DNA from: Clostridium sp. CAG:567
GTDB taxonomy: Bacteria > Bacillota > Clostridia > TANB77 > CAG-508
Assembly (NCBI GenBank): GCA_000437855.1
Contig: FR902184.1
Coordinates: 1-9,494 of the forward strand
DNA length: 9,494 nucleotides
Reading direction: 5' to 3'
A program made the translations under genes and the position numbers. Shown here one piece after another: positions 1 through 5,745 of the stretch. The notes under the pieces are model-generated. The model worked only from the letters and a program-made list of their open reading frames with translations. It was not told the origin of the DNA and did not search any database. Within the stretch, counting starts at the first letter, position 1. The number at the start of each line of letters is the position of its first letter.

Positions 1-10
1 TATGTTAGTA

Positions 11-51
11 ACAAATAAATAGTACCAAGCTGTAAAATACTTGGTACTATT
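11..51 (-). terminator. Intrinsic terminator after RNase J
   Basis: A perfect 12-bp inverted repeat (AATAGTACCAAG at 18-29, its complement at 40-51) encloses a 10-nt loop. It begins 8 bases after the RNase J stop codon. On the minus strand the hairpin runs into a T-rich stretch (TTTATTTGTT, overlapping the end of the stem), as expected for a Rho-independent terminator. On the plus strand the stem is followed by TGTGTTTTATT, so it could also stop transcription coming the other way. Confidence 0.8.
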
Positions 52-59
52 GTGTTTTA

Positions 60-1931
60 TTAGACCTCTGTTATAATTGGTAAAATCATAGGATTTCTCT
101 TTGTTTTTTCAAATATATAATCTCTTAAAGTATCTTTTAAATTAGATTTTATTGTTGACCAATCTGTAATATGATTTTCTTCACACTTTCTAATTTCTTC
201 ATAGATTACCTTTTTAATATCATCCATTAAGTTTTCAGATTCTCTAACATATACAAATCCTCTTGATACAACATCTGGCTCAGATATAATTTCACCTGTA
301 CTTGAATCCATTGCAACAACTATAACTATTAGTCCATCTTGTGATAAGTGTTGTCTATCACGTAAAACTATGTTTCCAACATCTCCTACTCCTAAACCAT
401 CAACTAAAACTTTTCCGTTTGGAACAGATGTAGTAAGTGTTGCTTCATTTTCATTTAATTCTAATGTTCTACCATTTGACATTATGAAAATATTTTTAGG
501 TTCTATTCCTAGTTTTTTAGCTGTTTCTGCATGAGCTATAAGTTGTCTGTATTCACCGTGAACTGGTATAAAGAATTTTGGTTTTGCTAAAGTTATTATT
601 AATTTTTGTTCTTCTTGGCATGCGTGACCTGATACGTGCACATCTTCTAAAGAACTGTATATAACTTCTGCACCAATTTTCATAAGTTCATCAATTACTT
701 TTGATACATATTTTTCATTTCCTGGAATTGGAGTAGCTGATATTATTACCATATCATTTGAAGTTATAGTTACTTTTTTATGGTCTCCATTTGCCATTCT
801 TGTTAAGGCTGACATTGCTTCTCCTTGACTTCCTGTTGTTATAATAACCAATTGATCATCACTGTAATTTTTAATATTGTCAATATCTATAAATACGTCT
901 TCTGCACCTTTTATATAACCTAGTTCAATTGCAGCATCTATCATGTTCATCATACTTCTACCACATACTGCAATTTTTCTTCCATATTTGATTGAAGAAT
1001 TAACTATTTGTTGTACACGATGTACATTTGATGCAAAGGTTGCTACTACTATTCTTTTTGAATTATTCAAAAATAGTCTATCAAATACTTCTCCAACTGA
1101 GCTTTCAGACATTGTAAATCCTTTTCTTTCGCTGTTTGTACTATCTGAAAGTAATGCTAGTATTCCTTTATTTCCTAGTTCTGCAATTCTATTTAAGTCA
1201 ATTACTTTGTCATCTATTGGTGTATAATCAATTTTAAAGTCTCCTGTGTGAAGAATTGTACCTACAGGTGTTGTAATTGCAAGCATTACAGCATCTGGTA
1301 TACTGTGGTTACTGTTTATAAATTCTACTTGCATTTGTTTAAACTTTATAGTTTGTCCTTGTTTTACAGTATATAATTTTGTAGTTTGAGTTAATTTATG
1401 TTCCTCAAGTTTATTTTTTATAAGTGAAATTGTTAATTGTGTAGCATATATAGGTATATTAATTTGTTTTAATATATACGGAATTGCTCCTATATGATCT
1501 TCATGTCCATGTGTTATAACTAATCCTTTAATTTTCTCTTTATTTTTTACTAAATATGTCACATCAGGAATTACTAAATCAACTCCTAACATGTCATCTC
1601 CTGGAAACTCTAGTCCACAGTCTACAAGTATTATTTCATCTTCATATTCAAAAACTGTAATGTTTTTACCTATTTCTTGTAATCCTCCTAGAGGAATTAT
1701 TTTTAGGTTTGATTTTTTGAAATTAAAATCTAATTTTTCCTTTCTTTTTAATTTAGTATTTGTTTTCTTTTTAGATGTTATATTTTCCTTTTCTTGTTGA
1801 GCTACTTTTTCTTCTTCTCTTTTGTTTTTGTTAACTTTACCATTTTTTCTAACTGAATATCTAGCTTTTTTTTCTTTTCTTTCAGTATTTTCTTTTTGCT
1901 TTTCTTCATTCTGCTTTAATTCATTTGTCAT
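60..1931 (-). CDS. rnj: Ribonuclease J (metallo-beta-lactamase / beta-CASP RNase)
   Basis: RNase J is a cytoplasmic RNase with endonuclease and 5'-to-3' exonuclease activity, central to mRNA turnover and rRNA maturation in Firmicutes. Visible motifs are HGHEDH at residues 141-146, His209 in the NHSIPD segment, HTGDF with Asp231, the beta-CASP segments SDSTN (262-266) and SNVHR (His304), HVSGHA (432-437) and PVHGEYRQL (from 457). A full C-terminal domain follows. The core, starting near residue 76 (LKIIPLGGLQEIGKN), resembles B. subtilis RNase J1. Ahead of it lie about 75 Lys/Glu-rich residues with no hydrophobic segment, probably disordered; at 623 aa it is longer than the roughly 555 aa usual for the family. 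The ATG follows AAGGAG at 13 nt, a longish spacing, but the next Met is residue 114, inside the catalytic domain, so this start is preferred. It has its own promoter, a long leader and a terminator. J1 versus J2 cannot be decided here. Confidence 0.95.
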   Translation of the reverse strand: MTNELKQNEEKQKENTERKEKKARYSVRKNGKVNKNKREEEKVAQQEKENITSKKKTNTKLKRKEKLDFNFKKSNLKIIPLGGLQEIGKNITVFEYEDEIILVDCGLEFPGDDMLGVDLVIPDVTYLVKNKEKIKGLVITHGHEDHIGAIPYILKQINIPIYATQLTISLIKNKLEEHKLTQTTKLYTVKQGQTIKFKQMQVEFINSNHSIPDAVMLAITTPVGTILHTGDFKIDYTPIDDKVIDLNRIAELGNKGILALLSDSTNSERKGFTMSESSVGEVFDRLFLNNSKRIVVATFASNVHRVQQIVNSSIKYGRKIAVCGRSMMNMIDAAIELGYIKGAEDVFIDIDNIKNYSDDQLVIITTGSQGEAMSALTRMANGDHKKVTITSNDMVIISATPIPGNEKYVSKVIDELMKIGAEVIYSSLEDVHVSGHACQEEQKLIITLAKPKFFIPVHGEYRQLIAHAETAKKLGIEPKNIFIMSNGRTLELNENEATLTTSVPNGKVLVDGLGVGDVGNIVLRDRQHLSQDGLIVIVVAMDSSTGEIISEPDVVSRGFVYVRESENLMDDIKKVIYEEIRKCEENHITDWSTIKSNLKDTLRDYIFEKTKRNPMILPIITEV

Positions 1932-2004
1932 TTAAAATTTTTCTCTCCTTTTTTATTAAATTGTTGTTTTTCTCATTATTTTGCCTATTAAAAACATAGA
2001 GTAA

Positions 2005-2035
2005 ATATATCTGTTACATAACTGCACAGATATAT
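2005..2035 (-). other. Leader hairpin nearest the RNase J start
   Basis: A perfect 10-bp stem is formed by ATATATCTGT at 2005-2014 and its complement ACAGATATAT at 2026-2035. The 11-nt loop contains the start-stop pair ATGTAA overlapping the 3' arm on the minus strand. The stem is AU-rich with two G-C pairs, so it is moderately stable at best. No U-run follows directly, so it is not a terminator. Confidence 0.5.
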
Positions 2036-2046
2036 AGATAAAAATA

Positions 2047-2073
2047 AATTTCAGTATTTTTTCTACAGAAATT
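2047..2073 (-). other. Leader hairpin with a single mismatch
   Basis: On the minus strand AATTTCTGTA and TACTGAAATT can pair over 10 positions with one internal T-T mismatch, closing a 7-nt A-rich loop. It follows directly after the AGGAGG of the preceding hairpin, so the two structures may stack or compete for the same bases. It is AU-rich and weak when taken alone. Confidence 0.35.
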
Positions 2074-2074
2074 A

Positions 2075-2098
2075 CCTCCTAAGATTAATTTCTTAGGA
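2075..2098 (-). promoter_or_regulatory. Hairpin overlapping an orphan Shine-Dalgarno sequence
   Basis: TCCTAAGA and TCTTAGGA form a perfect 8-bp stem (2077-2084 with 2091-2098) and a 6-nt loop. The 3' arm runs into AGGAGG (2075-2080 on the minus strand), a full Shine-Dalgarno consensus, with four of its six bases inside the stem. No ATG, GTG or TTG stands at normal spacing after it. The only frame opening nearby would need an ATT start just 2 nt past the AGGAGG, which is too close. Confidence 0.45.
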
Positions 2099-2111
2099 TA
2101 TAAAAATATTG

Positions 2112-2142
2112 AATATGTTTTCTATTCCGCTCAAAACATATT
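2112..2142 (-). other. Leader hairpin presenting the GAGCGG motif in its loop
   Basis: AATATGTTTT and AAAACATATT form a perfect 10-bp stem (2112-2121 with 2133-2142). The 11-nt loop holds GAGCGG, which is the second copy of the repeated motif. A short T-run (ATTTTT) follows on the minus strand. The stem has only one G-C pair, so I read it as a structural or pausing element and not as a real terminator. Confidence 0.5.
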
Positions 2143-2172
2143 ATAATAAATTTATAATTTTCTTAACCGCTC
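2118..2172 (-). repeat. Duplicated 15-nt motif GAGCGG-NNN-AGAAAA
   Basis: Minus-strand copies lie at 2158-2172 and 2118-2132, exactly 40 nt apart. They agree at 12 of 15 positions: GAGCGG and AGAAAA are identical and the three central bases differ (TTA versus AAT). GC-rich hexamers are scarce in this leader, so the match stands out. The downstream copy sits in a hairpin loop. The upstream copy has only weak flanking complementarity. Confidence 0.5.
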
Positions 2173-2206
2173 TATTTTTATTAATATACAAATATAAATC
2201 TCTTCT

Positions 2207-2222
2207 TTACCAATATTGGTAA
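2207..2222. promoter_or_regulatory. Perfect 16-bp palindrome near the rnj transcription start (candidate operator)
   Basis: TTACCAATATTGGTAA reads the same on both strands. It lies about 6-21 nt downstream of the predicted transcription start, where a dimeric repressor would block initiation or early elongation. In the RNA it could instead fold as a 6-bp hairpin close to the 5' end, a placement known to protect transcripts from 5'-end-dependent nucleases. I do not recognise the half-site TTACCA as belonging to a specific regulator. Confidence 0.45.
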
Positions 2223-2234
2223 CAACTGTTAACT

Positions 2235-2263
2235 ATTATACTATTTTTTTATATTTTTGTCAA
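2235..2263 (-). promoter_or_regulatory. Consensus sigma-A promoter for rnj
   Basis: On the minus strand a perfect -35 box TTGACA (2258-2263) is separated by exactly 17 bp from a perfect -10 box TATAAT (2235-2240). The -35 box lies 3 bp beyond the ROK stop codon (2267-2269), so RNase J can be transcribed independently of the upstream gene. No terminator is visible between the ROK gene and this promoter, so read-through from ROK is also possible. Confidence 0.85.
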
Positions 2264-2266
2264 ATT

Positions 2267-3154
2267 TTATATAAGTGTAGCACCTATTATTCCTGCATCA
2301 TTGCCTAATAATGCTAATTTTATTTCTGGAAGTTCCTCTTTATTAAATACATATTTTTCTTCATAATATTTCTTTAAAAATGGTTTATATAATATATCTT
2401 CAAAATATACAAATCCACCACCCAAGCAAATTGCTTGTGGCTCAAAAATATCTATAATATTTGAAAGTCCTACAATTAAATCATCTATATATTCATTTAT
2501 AATATCTTTTACTTTTTCATCATTATTTTGTTTCAATAAATTTAGCAATTCTTTTCCATCTATTTCTTTTGATATATTCATTGTTTCCATTAATTTATTT
2601 TTTAATCTTTTTATAGAGCAATATGTCTCAAAACATCCTCTTTTTCCACAATTGCATTGTATACCATTTTTTTCAATTACTATATGGCCAAGTTCCATGC
2701 CTGAATTTCTTATAGGTTCTAATTCTTTGCCTCCCATAAATACTGCTCCACCTATTCCTGTTCCCAAACATAAAAATACTGCATCTTGATATGAATTTAA
2801 CGCTCCATATTTCATTTCAGCAATTGCCGCACATTTTGCATCATTTTTTACTTTTACTGGTATATTAAATTTAAATTTTAGTATTGTGCTAATATCAAGT
2901 TCCTTTATTCCTAAATTAACAATATTAGTAAGCTTACCGTCTTTTGGTGTTCCCGGACTTGCTATTCCTATCATTTCAATATCATTATATTTTTTTATGT
3001 AATAATCAATTTCATTTGATATTGAATCAATAATGAATTCTTGCATATTTTGAATATTATATAATTCAATTTCTTTTTTCTCTAATATTCTGCCATTATC
3101 ATCAATTATTCCCATTCCTATATGGCTTCCGCCTAAGTCAACTCCTACTTTCAT
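2267..3154 (-). CDS. ROK-family sugar kinase (glucokinase-like)
   Basis: This is a full-length ROK protein of 295 aa without an N-terminal DNA-binding domain, so more likely a cytoplasmic sugar kinase than a NagC/XylR-type repressor. Visible motifs are the N-terminal phosphate-binding DLGGS (6-10), ND at 104-105 with the likely catalytic Asp105, the GTGIGG loop (131-136), and the ROK zinc site ELGH (His157) with CxCGxxGCxE (Cys167, Cys169, Cys174, Glu176). Known substrates of the family include glucose, N-acetylglucosamine, N-acetylmannosamine and fructose; the sequence does not decide between them. AAAGGAAAAG lies just ahead of the ATG. The start is only about 30 bp past the pilC terminator. 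A weak promoter (GTGAAA, 18 bp, AATAAT at 3174-3179) would overlap that terminator; otherwise expression would need read-through. No link to pili is evident. Confidence 0.9.
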   Translation of the reverse strand: MKVGVDLGGSHIGMGIIDDNGRILEKKEIELYNIQNMQEFIIDSISNEIDYYIKKYNDIEMIGIASPGTPKDGKLTNIVNLGIKELDISTILKFKFNIPVKVKNDAKCAAIAEMKYGALNSYQDAVFLCLGTGIGGAVFMGGKELEPIRNSGMELGHIVIEKNGIQCNCGKRGCFETYCSIKRLKNKLMETMNISKEIDGKELLNLLKQNNDEKVKDIINEYIDDLIVGLSNIIDIFEPQAICLGGGFVYFEDILYKPFLKKYYEEKYVFNKEELPEIKLALLGNDAGIIGATLI

Positions 3155-3184
3155 TGCACTTTTCCTTTCATCTATTATTAATGC

Positions 3185-3213
3185 AAAAAAGCCCTGTTTT
3201 CACAGAGCTTTTT
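3185..3213 (-). terminator. Intrinsic terminator ending the type IV pilus operon
   Basis: On the minus strand AAAAAGCTCTGT and ACAGGGCTTTTT pair over 12 positions (one G-U) around a GAAA loop, and the 3' arm ends in a T-run. The hairpin starts six bases after the pilC stop codon. It marks the end of the pilus transcription unit and separates it from the ROK gene. Confidence 0.9.
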
Positions 3214-3218
3214 ATTTT

Positions 3219-4568
3219 TTATACTCCAAGTCCTTCTATAATGAATTCTCCCATATATAATTGGATACATGGTACTAATAAAACTACAACTAGTATAATT
3301 AGCAATATTCCAACAAAAGAGTAAGAAATCTCTGGAAGTACTTTCATGATTTTGTTTAAGCTGTTTTGAATATCTACGTCCATATAATCAAGTAATTTTT
3401 CCATCATATCTGGTAAGTCAGTTTGCATACCTATTTTAAGCATTTCTATTTCCATTGAAGAACATAGTCCTGATTTTTCAAATGGCTCTATCCATGAACC
3501 ACCTATTAAAATATTATTTATAGATGTTTCTATTATTGAAAGCATTACATAGTTCTTTACAACAGATTTACTAACATTTAAAGCCTCTTGAATTCTCATA
3601 CCATTTTTTAAATTTAAAAGCATAGCTCTCATTAGTCGTGAAAAATCAATTCCAAATATAAGTCTTCCAAATATTGGAGCTTTGTATTTAAAATAATGCC
3701 AGTTATATTTTCCCTTTGGAGTACTTATATAACCTACAACTAATAATGCGATTATTGCAATAATTCCTACAGGTATATACCAGTATAATGTTAGGTTATC
3801 GACTAATGCCATAAATTTCAATGTTGGTTCAGGAAGTTGTACTCCCTCACCAATTGAGTTAAACACTTTTTGTATTTCTGGTAATATAAATATTGTACCA
3901 AAAATTAATAATAACAAAATACTAATAAATTGTGCTAAGTTTGGTATTAATATACCTCTTATTTTTTTATTTCTTGTTGTTGTATCTTCAAGGTATTGTA
4001 CAGCTTGTTCTAAAGAGTTTGTAAGTGAACCTGATAGTTCTCCTACTTTTATCATATTTATATATACATAAGGGAATATATCTGAATAGTATTCCATTGT
4101 TGTATACATATATTCTCCGGCTTCTACACCTGCTAAAATATCTTCTATAATTCCTCTAAAAGAAAGGTTGTCGGTACTATTTATAATAGTATTTAAAGCA
4201 TGTATATTATTAAAGTTCGCTCTTTTTAGCAAGTAAAAGTTTTGAGTAAATATAATAATATCTCTTACAGTAACTTTTTGTCCTGTTGTTAATAATATAT
4301 TAAATTTTTCTCTAGCCGTATGTTTAGACTCTTCTCTACCTTGAAGTATATTAGCTGAGTTAGCTGTTTTCATAATGTCATCTATATTCATAATGTTCTT
4401 TTTTGGGCCTCTGGCTTTTTTGCTAGCATAACTTACTTGTAAAACTTCAATTGGAAGTAGATCATTTGATTTTAGTTTTTTTATCAAATTGCTTTTATTG
4501 CTTGATTCTACTTTATTACGCACTATTTGCCCTCTTTTAGTTACAGCTCTATATACATATTCAGGCAC
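3219..4568 (-). CDS. pilC: Type IV pilus inner-membrane platform protein PilC (GspF family)
   Basis: PilC is the polytopic platform on which PilB and PilT act during pilus extension and retraction. At 449 aa it is somewhat longer than the usual 400. The N-terminus (MPEYVYRAVTKRGQIV) is typical of the family, followed by a basic linker (about 45-100) that accounts for some of the extra length. Two T2SSF-type domains follow, at about 104-230 and 305-435. Hydrophobic segments at about 211-230, 263-281 and 415-435 agree with the three-helix topology. The start is GTG, chosen because GGAGG stands 7 nt upstream and the family N-terminus begins there. The gene starts 26 bp after pilT and is the last of the pilus operon, immediately ahead of a strong terminator. 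Confidence 0.93.
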   Translation of the reverse strand: MPEYVYRAVTKRGQIVRNKVESSNKSNLIKKLKSNDLLPIEVLQVSYASKKARGPKKNIMNIDDIMKTANSANILQGREESKHTAREKFNILLTTGQKVTVRDIIIFTQNFYLLKRANFNNIHALNTIINSTDNLSFRGIIEDILAGVEAGEYMYTTMEYYSDIFPYVYINMIKVGELSGSLTNSLEQAVQYLEDTTTRNKKIRGILIPNLAQFISILLLLIFGTIFILPEIQKVFNSIGEGVQLPEPTLKFMALVDNLTLYWYIPVGIIAIIALLVVGYISTPKGKYNWHYFKYKAPIFGRLIFGIDFSRLMRAMLLNLKNGMRIQEALNVSKSVVKNYVMLSIIETSINNILIGGSWIEPFEKSGLCSSMEIEMLKIGMQTDLPDMMEKLLDYMDVDIQNSLNKIMKVLPEISYSFVGILLIILVVVLLVPCIQLYMGEFIIEGLGV

Positions 4569-4594
4569 TTCTTCTCCTCCTTTACTGTCAAATT

Positions 4595-5722
4595 TTAATT
4601 CATCATATTAATTTTTTTACCATCATTTTCTCTTTTTATTTTCATTTGCATAATAGTTCTATTTAGTGTTTCAATATTTTTTTCTTCAATTTGTCCTTTA
4701 GCTTGATCTAATGAAATTTTATCATTAACAAATAATTGTGCTAAAGAATTTATTAATCCTATACTTCCTTTATCAGCACCACTTTGTATAGCATCTTCTA
4801 TTTCAGAAACACCTAATTTATCTTTTCTTATTACACCAGCTATTGTATTATCTACTACCATTACTTCTGGTACTAAAACAAGTGAGTCATCTCTTCCTTT
4901 TAATAATCTTTGAGATACAACTAATTTTAATAATGAAGCTATTAAATATTTTACAGTTTGTTGATCTCTAATATCATAGAAGTTTATCATTCTGTCGATA
5001 GTTTCCGCACAAGATTTAGTATGTAGTGTGCCTATTACTAAGTGTCCTGCTTCTGCTGTTTCTATTGCAGCATCCATTGTTTCTCTATCACGAATCTCTC
5101 CAATTATTAATATGTCACAATCTTCTCTTAAACAGTTCTTTACACCAGAACTATAATCTGGGCAATCTCTTCCTACTCCAACTTCTTTTTGTACTATTAT
5201 AGATTTTTTGCACTTGTGCTTATACTCTACTGGGCTTTCAAGTGTTAATATTTTTTTATTTTGTGTTTCATTTACTTCGTTTATTAAAGCATTTAATGTT
5301 GTTGTTTTACCAGAGTTAGTCTTTCCTGTTACAAGGATTAGTCCTTGTGGTTGACTCATCATTCTTCTAACAATATCTGGTACTCCTAAATCTTCATATT
5401 TAGGTAAAGTACTTTTTATTAATCTTAAAACCACTATTGGTAAATCATCTGACATTGAAATATTTACCCTGATTCTAGTACCATCATATTCATAAGATGC
5501 ATCTAATTTTTTGTCTTTTTTAAATACTGCATCTTTTTCAACATTTCCTCTTACAAAATAATCATATATTTCAAACATGTCTTCATCTGTTAATTCATCA
5601 AAATCCTCTAGATCTACTAAGTCTCTTCTGACTCTTAAATATGGTTTAATTCCTGCAATCAAATGAATATCTGAAGCATCTTTTTCAATTGCTAGACTTA
5701 AAATTTTTTCTATATTAATCAT
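4595..5722 (-). CDS. pilT: PilT-like retraction ATPase (divergent)
   Basis: PilT is a cytoplasmic hexameric ATPase that depolymerises pili to drive twitching motility. At 375 aa it has the PilT size, with DASDIHL near the N-terminus, Walker A GKTNSGKT (133-140), Walker B DILIIGE (Glu209) and the His box GHLVIGTLHT (226-235). As in PilT generally, there is no MshEN domain and no tetracysteine zinc site. Several family motifs are altered: the Asp box reads LESPVE (161-166) where IEDPIE is usual, LREDPD reads LREDCD (Cys202), extra cysteines occur at 171, 187 and 197, and the AIRNLIRE region reads IAGVIRK. The catalytic glutamates are kept. AGGAGG stands 6 nt before the ATG, and the gene starts 23 bp after pilB. 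It could be a specialised second motor and not a standard PilT. Confidence 0.88.
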   Translation of the reverse strand: MINIEKILSLAIEKDASDIHLIAGIKPYLRVRRDLVDLEDFDELTDEDMFEIYDYFVRGNVEKDAVFKKDKKLDASYEYDGTRIRVNISMSDDLPIVVLRLIKSTLPKYEDLGVPDIVRRMMSQPQGLILVTGKTNSGKTTTLNALINEVNETQNKKILTLESPVEYKHKCKKSIIVQKEVGVGRDCPDYSSGVKNCLREDCDILIIGEIRDRETMDAAIETAEAGHLVIGTLHTKSCAETIDRMINFYDIRDQQTVKYLIASLLKLVVSQRLLKGRDDSLVLVPEVMVVDNTIAGVIRKDKLGVSEIEDAIQSGADKGSIGLINSLAQLFVNDKISLDQAKGQIEEKNIETLNRTIMQMKIKRENDGKKINMMN

Positions 5723-5745
5723 GATTTTCCTCCTATGTTTCCCTT

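Larger units (their letters stand above)
1932..2228 (-). ncRNA. Long structured 5' leader of rnj (candidate cis-regulatory RNA)
   Basis: The predicted start of transcription is near 2228, about 7 nt past the -10 box at 2235-2240, which leaves roughly 297 nt of leader before the RNase J ATG. In RNA order the sequence shows a palindrome (2207-2222), a 15-nt motif present twice (2158-2172 and 2118-2132), and hairpins at 2112-2142, 2077-2098, 2047-2073 and 2005-2035. It also holds an AGGAGG at 2075-2080 that serves no ATG. I do not recognise a known riboswitch or a T-box (no AGGGTGG-type element). No credible protein gene fits: the ATG codons present open only ATG-TAA or frames of 13 codons or fewer. 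By analogy with the autoregulated rne leader of E. coli, the inference is a leader that senses RNase J activity. No homology supports this. Confidence 0.5.

Noticed and set aside
1956..2072. 38-codon frame in the rnj leader as a real gene
   Set aside because: It needs an ATT start only 2 nt after AGGAGG. The internal ATGs lack good ribosome-binding sites. It is mentioned only as a possibility under the findings.
2111..2142. Hairpin plus short T-run in the rnj leader as an intrinsic terminator or riboswitch expression platform
   Set aside because: The stem has a single G-C pair and the T-run is short and interrupted, too weak for termination. It is kept only as a structural element.
2267..4568. 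ROK gene as part of the pilus operon
   Set aside because: A strong intrinsic terminator lies between pilC and the ROK gene, and no functional link is evident.
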